DNA of 50,496 bases from Ciceribacter ferrooxidans. GTDB lineage: Bacteria; Pseudomonadota; Alphaproteobacteria; Rhizobiales; Rhizobiaceae. Positions 1 through 7,899 of the stretch are shown here, one piece after another (position 1 is the first letter of the stretch; each line of letters opens with the position of its first letter). The stretch covers positions 1 through 50,496 of the forward strand of contig NZ_SDVB01000022.1 in the NCBI RefSeq assembly GCF_004137355.1, given 5' to 3'. The notes under the pieces are model-generated. The model saw only the letters and a list, made by a program, of their open reading frames with translations, ran no database searches and had not been told where the DNA came from. The translations under genes and the position numbers were made by a program.

Positions 1-287
1 TCCTATTTTATGCCGAAGCGGGCAAAGCAGAAGTTCTGACCGAGAGCCAGAAACCTATTTAGTCAATCACGAAAGCCGTGGGCCATTCGTTGCGCTCACA
101 CTTCATTTACCGTTACGCCCGGACGTAAGCTCTCCGAAACAATCCGCGCCTTGACCTCGTCAGGCCATTGGCGGTGGGCTTCACGCCTGCTCCGCCGCGT
201 TGTGAGAAGCTCCAATGTAGACTCCATGGAGAAACTCCTTGTCGCTCATCCATGGAATGTCGATCCCAGATCAGGTGACAGCGGGCA
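1..287. other. Left-edge stretch with no gene seen
   Basis: No convincing coding frame, hairpin or repeat was seen here. Only very short open frames exist and none has coding character. It precedes the decayed DUF1612/HTH tail and probably belongs to the same decayed accessory DNA. Confidence 0.4.
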
Positions 288-359
288 ATGTGGGGGCAGA
301 ACACCGGTTACGGACTTCCGATGTTCGGCATCACCGAACAAGGCGGCACTCACCGTGGG

Positions 360-533
360 CTTACGTCAAAATTGCTGGGGCTGATCGAGCTGGTCATGGG
401 AAAACCGCTGGTGTCGGCCGGCATGGTCGCCAACACGCTGGGCGTCACGCCGCAGGCGGCGCGGCGGATTGTCGGCGAGCTGGGGCTCCGGGAGATGACG
501 GGGAGGTTCCGGGCGTGGGGGTGCTTTGAATGA
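360..533 (+). pseudogene. Remnant of DUF1612/helix-turn-helix (RHE_PE00001-type) protein
   Basis: The frame reads a coherent C-terminal helix-turn-helix ending: LIELVMGKPLVSAGMVA, then VTPQAARRIVGELGL, then REMTGRFRAWG. This matches the C-terminus of the DUF1612/HTH family frequent on rhizobial plasmids (recalled family pattern). Full-length members are several hundred residues, and only about 55-60 residues survive. Upstream of the 'SKL' residues the frame loses resemblance, and the end lacks two residues of the usual GRGRFRAWG. An in-frame ATG exists at 288, but it precedes unrelated sequence. I infer a truncated, non-functional gene marking rhizobial plasmid-type mobile DNA. Confidence 0.6.
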
Positions 534-581
534 GGACGCTCGCTTCTACCTCGGTAGAGAGGTTCTAGCCTTCGCTCCTCG

Positions 582-1676
582 CTAGACGATCACCAGTCTT
601 ATCATATCATCGATCTCGTACCGAACGAGAGGTTGAGCATCTTCAGGAGCCTTCTGTGTTGATCTCAACGGATCCCAAGGTTTCCAAAACGGACCTATTA
701 AATTCGACCAGTCGTTAAAGTCGAGCTGTCCCAAAAGCACTGCAAGTTGCTCCGCTGCTTCCCTTACCCAAGGCCGCTCGTTTGGCATGGCGTAAACCTC
801 ATCCGCTCGTTTGAGTATAGCATTCACCAAGTCGTATGATTGGAGTGGCTGTAACGCTTTCGAGACAAGATCGACACCGGCTAGTGCTATCGATGACAAT
901 ACGGCAGGCCCCATATGATCGCGTCGAAGACTCGGGATCAGCCTTCCTGCAGTGGGTCGATCTTCAAACTTGGAGAGAATCTGAACCAAGATGCGGTAAT
1001 CGCCGGTCCATTCAGCAGCTTCTAGGAAGTCTTCCTCGCGGAACTTCGCGTACACTTCAGGCGTGAAAGACTCTTCGCCGAATTTTATCGAACCAGTGTC
1101 CAAGAGCTGAGCACGAAGCTGGTTCCAGGCTGCTGCTCTAATCCAGACAATGTCAAGATGGGTTGCGAAATCTTCATCTGGCCAAGGGAGGCTGACGTAT
1201 ATCTCCGTGACGCCTTGATGCAAAACATCATAGGCGGATACCCAAAGTGTTTTGCTAACGGCTTTCGCTACCGATTGGGACGTCACGCCAATCCCCGAAG
1301 CCAACAATGTTCGCATCGCGTCTTGTGCCTTCTGCATAATTTCAAGCACAGCCTTCAGACTAAGTGGTTGGTCCGGGTCATGTTTTGAACCATTGTATAG
1401 TTCTCGTAGAGCATGCAAATCGTCGCGCAATTTCGTGCTTATGCCGACGGACTTGAGGCGGCCAATGACTCTATCAAATGTATCGGATGAAGGGGTTCCC
1501 GGGAAAACCGCGGTCTTGAAAAACCGTTCGACTCTCGATCCTAAGACATCGACGATCGCTCGGATGTCGTTGTCTTGATAAGGCTCAAATCGGAGCTCCG
1601 CGAGGGCACTCTCTGCGTTCGCGATCGCCGCGATAATTTCGTCGCCACGTGTCATGAATTCTTCCAACCTGTCCAA
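582..1676 (-). CDS. Unrecognised 364-aa partner of SF2 helicase
   Basis: I do not recognise the family. The protein is 364 aa, soluble, with no signal peptide or membrane segment. The N-terminal third is helical and carries RELYNGSKHDP near residues 91-101. This resembles the R...N..xH signature of HEPN-type RNases, but the Arg-His spacing is seven residues against the usual four to six, so the HEPN reading is tentative. The remainder is a mixed alpha/beta region without a known motif. Its start lies inside the 3' end of the helicase gene (25-bp overlap), so the two are almost certainly co-transcribed and translationally coupled. By context it is the effector or specificity partner of the helicase; this is inference only. 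Confidence 0.75.
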   Translation of the reverse strand: MDRLEEFMTRGDEIIAAIANAESALAELRFEPYQDNDIRAIVDVLGSRVERFFKTAVFPGTPSSDTFDRVIGRLKSVGISTKLRDDLHALRELYNGSKHDPDQPLSLKAVLEIMQKAQDAMRTLLASGIGVTSQSVAKAVSKTLWVSAYDVLHQGVTEIYVSLPWPDEDFATHLDIVWIRAAAWNQLRAQLLDTGSIKFGEESFTPEVYAKFREEDFLEAAEWTGDYRILVQILSKFEDRPTAGRLIPSLRRDHMGPAVLSSIALAGVDLVSKALQPLQSYDLVNAILKRADEVYAMPNERPWVREAAEQLAVLLGQLDFNDWSNLIGPFWKPWDPLRSTQKAPEDAQPLVRYEIDDMIRLVIV

Positions 1677-4240
1677 CTCAAATTCAAATGAAATGGATAG
1701 CCACCGGGGATTTCGTCGCTGATGACGAGCCTGTACTCGGAGGTTGCCTCGTCACACTCGATGCGAAAGACTATCTCGCCATCCGGGCCGACATCGCCTA
1801 GATTCAAGTCTATAGCAAAGACCGGGACCTCCAAGGACCCGAAGACGACATACTGCTTGTCATTGAAGCGAGTTTGCGCCTGTTCACCCCATTGGGCTGC
1901 TATCGGCCACGCCGCGTGTGGTTTCGTCATTCTTTCCGGACGCAAGAAATCGCGGACGATGTTGCTGTCGCTCTCGACGTCAGATGTAACCTTTGCCCAC
2001 GTTGCCGAGGTCCATTCGATCCAGTCGGATATCGATCCGGCCTTCTGCTGCCAGACTTTGCCACGCCGCTGGGTTCCTCCCCAAAGAACGCGCTCACCGT
2101 CCTCGTATCCGAGACAGGCAAGGTTGTTTAGGGAAGATTCGGCCTTCTCAATGCTGGCGAGCCCTTCCGTGACGTTGGGACCAAAATACGAGGTGAAGCT
2201 GATCGCGCCAATGCGTGATGAACCCAGGCTCTTCACCAACGGGAGTTCGACATTGTTGAGGATGTTGAAGATCGGGGTTCCTGAAACCAGAGTTGTGTCG
2301 TCGTCCGTGACGACCCTGGCGAGCTTCTCGGATCGCAATGCATCGTAGTCGCTTGCGAACAGGCAGAGAGAGCCTGCGACCTTATCCCACCTGACAATTA
2401 GCAGGTCATAGATCGTGTCGAACACATTCTGGTAGTTGCCCCAGGAGACATCGCTTGAACGGCAAACGACGGCAACGAGTACATTGTCGTGCTCACTCAA
2501 GGCGTACCAGGTCTCGGACCCTTTCGGGAGCACTGACTCGAAGGCCAGTGGACTCCATTCGACGCATTTCGTCCGAAAGAGCTGCGCCGAAAGTGCTGGC
2601 CGAAGATTCCAGAGCGAAAGATTCGAATGGAGGTTGCCCGTTTCCTTGAGCGCGAGAACGACGTCTTGGAGCCGCAGCTCTTGGTCAATCCTGTCCTCGC
2701 TCAACCGCTTGATGATATGATCCCAGTCGGCGCCTTCGGCATAGAGGTCAGCAAGCTTCGCCTCCGCATCGGGATCGGCAATGTTTATCACGACCGAGGC
2801 CTCGCCGATCTTCTCTTTGGGTCCTTTGCGGGTAAAGCGACCGATGAACTGCAGGGTCACGGCGAGTGACTTATGTGTGTCGTGGAGTGCGGCGACCTTC
2901 AGGTAAGGCAGGTCGAACCCTTCCCCCAGCATGTCTACGCAGATCACGATCCTCGCGCCGTCGGCTCCGCGATCGAATAGCTGGTTCATGGCCACTCGAT
3001 TGGCGATTGTGCGTCCGGGGCCGGAGTAAACGATCACCGGTTTCAGATCCGGTGCAAGACGTTGGTAGATTCGGCCAACGGCTTCCGCGCGATCCTTGGA
3101 GGATGTTCGCGCCATCATCATATGATCGAGCTTTAGGTCGACCCGATCGTGTCGGAGCGCGGCGATTGCTTCCTTGGCGATAGCGATGTCGCGCGCCTCT
3201 TCGTCACCATATTCTTCGATCGTCCTCAGGTTGATCGGCCGGTAGTAGTCGGCGGCTTGCGCGTCTCCGAGCTTGTAGTTGAAGATGATCTTACCATCGA
3301 TGCGCTTGCTGTCTCGACGAAACGGCGTGGCTGTGAATTGAAGAATTCTCTTGTCCGCGAAATGCTCGCGGACGCCATTCCCCGTTTTCGCAGTGATGTG
3401 GTGGGCCTCGTCAACAATTAGGTCAGAGCATGCCTCCGCAAGTCGTCTGATTATGAACGGGTCTGAGGCTTCCATGACGTTTGGCAACGCTACGATGACG
3501 TTAGCGTTACGAATAATCGAATCCAGATCTTCCTCGGATCGGATGCCCGTGGTGATAACCGCGACTCTTGGCTTGGCGATCTCGCGGCCGATGACCTGTG
3601 CATCGGGCAGAACGCCGAGACCTATGAACTTGCGGGCGATCTGGCTCCGGAGCGTGTCGCTTGGAACCAGAACGAGTGTTCGACCGAGGCGACGATAAAC
3701 GAGCGTTGCAAGCATCGTCTCAGTCTTGCCAGTACCAGTTGGAAGGACGACAGTCGCGGGTTCGAAGTGCGTTCCGACCGCGAAGTGGGCTGAAATCGCG
3801 TGCAGGGCGCCGATCTGCGGGATCCGTAAGCCTGGGAGATTATGCGCCTCGTCCTCGGTTCGAAAGTCAAATCCGTTGATCCAAGAAGTTATGACCTTTT
3901 CTGGCGTATCAGCGTAGGTAGCCAGCTCACCAAGCGAATCCCATTGGATCTCGAATTCCTTGGGAAGAGTGTTCGGATCATCTGCACTCGGCGCGACCAC
4001 CACCGGTAGCAATGCTTCTATGCGGCGCGCCCCCTTATGGCGGAGAAGTATCTCACGGTATGGTGGATCGAGCTTCGTCACGATGATGTCGTGGCCCTTG
4101 AACTCGGATGGCGAGATTTCAGCTCGCGTTTGCGCACCGCCGAACACCTGTTGGACGATGCGATTTCCGCCGACCTTCAAGGTACGCTCCGGAAGTGCCG
4201 GTAGCTCAAGTATGCCGCGCCATGTAGCAAATAGGCTCAT
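1652..4240 (-). CDS. SF2 DEAH-box helicase, probable defence helicase
   Basis: An 862-aa superfamily-2 ATP-dependent helicase/translocase. Visible motifs are Walker A LPTGTGKTE (about 166-174), motif II VDEAHH (about 276-281), motif III FTATPFR (about 302-308), motif V VDMLGEGFDLP (about 435-445) and motif VI QFIGRFTR (about 464-471). About 140 residues precede the core and about 390 follow it, and neither flank shows a domain I know. This layout differs from RecQ and type I HsdR proteins (no nuclease motif seen). It resembles the stand-alone helicases of two-gene phage-defence systems such as Hachiman. It is the first gene of a two-gene minus-strand operon and overlaps the 364-aa gene. A purine-rich CGGAAG precedes the ATG. 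The DUF2971 gene is divergent, 203 bp away. Confidence 0.88.
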   Translation of the reverse strand: MSLFATWRGILELPALPERTLKVGGNRIVQQVFGGAQTRAEISPSEFKGHDIIVTKLDPPYREILLRHKGARRIEALLPVVVAPSADDPNTLPKEFEIQWDSLGELATYADTPEKVITSWINGFDFRTEDEAHNLPGLRIPQIGALHAISAHFAVGTHFEPATVVLPTGTGKTETMLATLVYRRLGRTLVLVPSDTLRSQIARKFIGLGVLPDAQVIGREIAKPRVAVITTGIRSEEDLDSIIRNANVIVALPNVMEASDPFIIRRLAEACSDLIVDEAHHITAKTGNGVREHFADKRILQFTATPFRRDSKRIDGKIIFNYKLGDAQAADYYRPINLRTIEEYGDEEARDIAIAKEAIAALRHDRVDLKLDHMMMARTSSKDRAEAVGRIYQRLAPDLKPVIVYSGPGRTIANRVAMNQLFDRGADGARIVICVDMLGEGFDLPYLKVAALHDTHKSLAVTLQFIGRFTRKGPKEKIGEASVVINIADPDAEAKLADLYAEGADWDHIIKRLSEDRIDQELRLQDVVLALKETGNLHSNLSLWNLRPALSAQLFRTKCVEWSPLAFESVLPKGSETWYALSEHDNVLVAVVCRSSDVSWGNYQNVFDTIYDLLIVRWDKVAGSLCLFASDYDALRSEKLARVVTDDDTTLVSGTPIFNILNNVELPLVKSLGSSRIGAISFTSYFGPNVTEGLASIEKAESSLNNLACLGYEDGERVLWGGTQRRGKVWQQKAGSISDWIEWTSATWAKVTSDVESDSNIVRDFLRPERMTKPHAAWPIAAQWGEQAQTRFNDKQYVVFGSLEVPVFAIDLNLGDVGPDGEIVFRIECDEATSEYRLVISDEIPGGYPFHLNLSWTGWKNS

Positions 4241-4443
4241 TTCGACTTCCGGTACGGTTGAGTTGTGGGCCGTCGATGCGATTATTGGTAGCGAGAACGA
4301 TGATATGGATTATCTGCTGTATCAAGTATTGCGGCTGGTTTCGCACGTACAATAAACAGGAATTTTCTGGGCGCTCTGGCGACCTCTTTTGCAGCGGCAT
4401 CGCCTAGGATATCAATGCTGCGGAACATGGGGCGACCTACCAA

Positions 4444-5373
4444 ATGAAATTGATCTTCAAATACTTTTCAGAGAGCGTTGTTGAACGCGTTTTTGTTCGT
4501 GATGGCCATGTCGGCTTCAAGTGCAGCCTGCCAGAGGACTACAACGATCCGTTCGAACTTTTCCTAGGCGTAGACCTTGAACAAGGCTCTGACCTGCTGG
4601 CGACTTACAGCGAGGTGGTCCAGGAAATTCCGTCGCTATTGACCACCTGCTTCTCGAAATCACCCGTCGTGACCCCAATGTGGGCACACTACGGAAACAA
4701 TCACAGAGGATTCGTGATCGGGTTCGACGTTGCCGAGCTCCAAGAGGTCTTCCAAGATCTTCTGGTCCGCGAGATTTCGTACCGAGACCGACCAAGCGAG
4801 ACGCTGATTTCGTTCGCGGAGATGGCAGCTCACCGGAAGAAGCCAAGGGACGCCATGGCCCTTCGGAACGCTGTACTTTATCAAGCTTACTTTTCGAAGT
4901 ATCTGGAATGGAGCTACGAGCAGGAAGTGCGCGCCGTCAATATCGACGAGTATGTCGAGGACGTGAGCGGCAATAAGATTCTCTATGTCCCCAAGCAATG
5001 TGTCGCGGCGATAGTCTCCGGTGCCAAGTCTTCCTCGCAGACGAGAGATGCTCTTCAGGAGGTAGCGCAAGAGCTCGGAGCCGACTTCTATATCGGGAGA
5101 ATAGGTCGCAGCTATCCGATGCCTTACCTCATCACAGACGCGGGCAGTAGCAGAGTGTTTTCGGACTCGGAGATATCACCTCCGATCGCGGAATGCGCTG
5201 AATGTACCGAGCCACTAAGGGACAAGGGAGGTCTCTGTCCGTGGTGTTCGATCGATGACGCTCACCGGATGGCCGCCGCCATAAACAATCCCTTTAGGAT
5301 ACTTGAGCACTATGGGCTTCTTGAAGAATACGTTGAAAATTACCCAGTGGGGCCAAGAAAGCCTTACCAGTAG
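4444..5373 (+). CDS. DUF2971 family protein with C-terminal zinc ribbon
   Basis: A 309-aa cytoplasmic protein. It shows the family hallmarks of DUF2971: an N-terminal lysine/tyrosine start (IFKYFSE), NDPFE at residues 34-38, a CFS motif at 69-71, and PMWAHYGNNHRGFVIGFD at about 78-95. After the DUF2971 core there is a CxxC-x10-CxxC cluster (Cys 251, 254, 265, 268), a typical zinc ribbon, and a short helical tail. DUF2971 proteins are of unknown biochemical function and often sit in accessory and phage-defence regions. The gene is divergent from the helicase operon and could share its control region. The start is the first ATG; the Shine-Dalgarno is weak (GGGGCG). Confidence 0.85.
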   Translation: MKLIFKYFSESVVERVFVRDGHVGFKCSLPEDYNDPFELFLGVDLEQGSDLLATYSEVVQEIPSLLTTCFSKSPVVTPMWAHYGNNHRGFVIGFDVAELQEVFQDLLVREISYRDRPSETLISFAEMAAHRKKPRDAMALRNAVLYQAYFSKYLEWSYEQEVRAVNIDEYVEDVSGNKILYVPKQCVAAIVSGAKSSSQTRDALQEVAQELGADFYIGRIGRSYPMPYLITDAGSSRVFSDSEISPPIAECAECTEPLRDKGGLCPWCSIDDAHRMAAAINNPFRILEHYGLLEEYVENYPVGPRKPYQ

Positions 5374-5854
5374 CCGCATCACTGCAGCGTGGTGGCAGTC
5401 TCGTCAGGCTCGAAGTGTCACACAGAAACCGGGCGTTCTGACGCTGATGCTGAGGCTTCCTCGGCTGGAGGCCGTAAAGCTCGCGCACTAACGGCGAGCC
5501 GTCGGATTGCCCGTCTTCCGAACCTCCTATGAAGCATGGTCGGCACTCACGCTTACGGATCTGCTAGCCGAGTATCCACACCCGTAGGTCAGGGAACGGC
5601 GGTTATCGCTAAGTTTGGATAACGGGAATCTCGATGAGACGGCGGGATGGCGGACTCGTTCGCTCCCAACACTGTCATTAACCAAGTCGACAATGGGCAA
5701 CAGCCGTCTTCAATTTATTCAGTGACTTAGTGTCTTCTGATCTGCCGGTCACAGGGTCAGATCCCTTCAACTGCGAAAAAGACGATTGTAAAATAGCGGC
5801 GTCGTCGATCCGAATCCATTCGATGCGGTATCAGCAATGGCATGCCGGAAATGC
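5374..5854. other. Gene-free gap between DUF2971 and AlbA_2 genes
   Basis: No coding frame of any conviction. The one feature of note is a copy of the recurring motif (CAGATCCCTTCAACTGCG, about 5758-5775), preceded by a small AGGG/CCCT hairpin. The gap lies downstream of both flanking genes, which converge here. No clear U-tract terminator was seen. Confidence 0.4.
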
Positions 5855-7309
5855 TTAAGCCGCCCAGTAGGGCACGTATCGTGCATTGCGCTTGCCCTGG
5901 CTGGGATCGGCAGGAGCGATGCGGCTGAGTTTGATTGACTCAGCAATAACGGCCGACACGGCCTGATAATCTTCCGGAGCAAGGGAGAAGCGCTCCCGGA
6001 GAGTCGCGTTGCTCATGTAATCATGCGTAAGCCAGCGCAGGACGCAGTGGAAGAAGCATGCCCGCAACTTCTCGGCCTTCGACATCTGACCGAAAGGCTT
6101 CGGCGCAAACAGCACGACCCGCATCGAATTCGCAGACGAGATGAAATCGGGAGCGGGCAGGTGCTGCGCTTCGATTTCGATCAGAGTCTTGTCAAGGCCA
6201 CCCCCACGCTCTTCGCAAAGCCCAAAAGAACGCATGGTCGCGGCGAGCTTCTCGTTTCGCGAACGGCGCTCATCGAGAATACGGTCGGTGCTGATCAAGG
6301 AATTGCCCGGATTGGTGACTTCGATGCGGTTTTCATAGATTTCGACTACGGGACCGACGCCGGTTACCATGAAATCCTGGTGAATGAGGGCGTTGGCGAT
6401 GACTTCGCGAACAGCCGTTTCCGGGAAATGCGGCACCATTCGTCGGACGCCATCGATGTACCGCTCTTCTTTTGGCAGTCGCTCCATCAGAAACCGCATC
6501 ATTCCGGTAAAGCCAACGGCATACCCTTTTTTGCCTTCCTGCTCGAAATCGGAGCGCGATTTATCGCGGCCGGCGTATTTTACGATGCGAACTGTCTTTC
6601 CCGCAATCGAGGGGAAAACAGTGACATCGCGCGCCAACATGATTGCGCCCAGGTTGGTGATGTCGAACCTTCCTTCGAGATTGTCGAGCAGGAAGCCCGC
6701 ATCGACCATCTTTCGAATGATCTCCTGAGAGTTCTTTGGCTTGGGCTCACCCGTCAGATCATAAATAGGGTCGGGGTCAAGCGTGGCGAAGACGTCGTCA
6801 GTCGTGACGTTCGATGACGCGACTGCGGTTTCGAAACGCCGGCGGCCGGTCGCTATCCAGAGAGCTCGCTCGTGCTCGGGAAATTCGGCGAGTTTTTTCT
6901 TGTTTTCGCCGATCCGGGTAAATTCCGTGCCGGCGAATTTTACAGGCCGTTCATAGGATGGCTCTACGGCGATGACGGAATAGGCCAAACCATCACAGAC
7001 AAAGTCGAGAACCTCAATGAGTACGCGCGGCTCGACCATTCGGGCCAGCCAGTTGGTGAAATCCTCATTGCCCTGTTTGAGTTGCTGCAGGCGAAGCTCT
7101 GTGCCAACTCTGTTCCTCGAACGGTCTTCGACTCCGAATACAAGGAAGGCGCGATCTCGCCCTGCTAGCATTGCCGAATTGGCAAGCGCCGACACGTATT
7201 CCCCGATTTCGCGTGGGTCCTTGTTGTTGACCTTGAATTCCAACCATGCACTTTCGTTGGGTTCTTCCAGCAATCGGTTGAGAAGTGCGCAGGGGTCGTG
7301 AATCGGCAT
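5855..7309 (-). CDS. AlbA_2 (Schlafen-type) and GHKL-ATPase-like protein
   Basis: A 484-aa cytoplasmic protein. The N-terminus has the AlbA_2 signature: ESAWLEFKVNN at about 18-28, EIGEYVSALANSA, then a FGVED strand. This fold is shared with Schlafen and Alba-like nucleic-acid-binding proteins. The middle has the FTRIGENKKKL element. From about residue 295 a HATPase_c_4-type segment follows (VREVIANALIHQDF, then VEIYENRIEVTNPG, then EERGGGLDKT). Members are usually annotated as putative DNA-binding or transcriptional regulators, and many occur in defence islands. It stands alone between two gaps. The start is an ATG preceded by AGAGGA on the minus strand, with an AT-rich promoter-like stretch behind it. 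Confidence 0.85.
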   Translation of the reverse strand: MPIHDPCALLNRLLEEPNESAWLEFKVNNKDPREIGEYVSALANSAMLAGRDRAFLVFGVEDRSRNRVGTELRLQQLKQGNEDFTNWLARMVEPRVLIEVLDFVCDGLAYSVIAVEPSYERPVKFAGTEFTRIGENKKKLAEFPEHERALWIATGRRRFETAVASSNVTTDDVFATLDPDPIYDLTGEPKPKNSQEIIRKMVDAGFLLDNLEGRFDITNLGAIMLARDVTVFPSIAGKTVRIVKYAGRDKSRSDFEQEGKKGYAVGFTGMMRFLMERLPKEERYIDGVRRMVPHFPETAVREVIANALIHQDFMVTGVGPVVEIYENRIEVTNPGNSLISTDRILDERRSRNEKLAATMRSFGLCEERGGGLDKTLIEIEAQHLPAPDFISSANSMRVVLFAPKPFGQMSKAEKLRACFFHCVLRWLTHDYMSNATLRERFSLAPEDYQAVSAVIAESIKLSRIAPADPSQGKRNARYVPYWAA

Positions 7310-7899
7310 AGCGGGTCCTCTTTTATCCCCCTTATATCAGATTCGGTCGTGTCAGAACTCATTTCCAGCCGAAGCCGTTAAGAATTTCAAACAAAAACAA
7401 AGCGATGCCGCAGGACCTTGGATGCGGATTTCTATCCGCGTTTTGATGGAATGGCTTACGGTGACCGCTTTGCAGAGAGCGGAGTAAGTCGCTCCCTTCT
7501 ATCCTGGTTTTGTCAGAATCTGAGCCTCTCGGCGATCCGACATAAGGGAAAACAACAAGATAGAAGGTCAAACGCAGGACGGCTTATATCATCTCCTAAA
7601 CGGGATGGCTCTTTCGGGTCCGCCCGTTCCTATCGAAACGATCACTACGCGGCGGCCTCCCAGACCTGATTGAGAATCCGGGCCGCGAGTGCCGCCTTAT
7701 CCTGCGGAAGGAAACGACCGTAAGCATCCAAGGCCTGATCAACAGGACGGGGAGGGCGATCGTGCCGTCACGGCCGTTCGAGCGGCCACATCCTCATTGT
7801 CTCCGCTGGCATCGCGAGAATTGCTTTGAACGATAGGTGGTAATTGTCGGTGTTGGATGATCGAGAATTTCTTCCATCGGAATTGCGAAAGAAATTGGT
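7310..7899. other. 590-bp gap with possible decayed gene tail
   Basis: No intact gene is visible. On the minus strand, 7645-7764 is open and ends in a stop. It encodes a coherent-looking tail (ALDAYGRFLPQDKAALAARI, then LNQVWEAAA) but no start codon is in frame before the upstream stop. It may be the C-terminus of a decayed gene. The right half of the gap is the region just downstream of the restriction/methylase stop codon. Confidence 0.35.
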
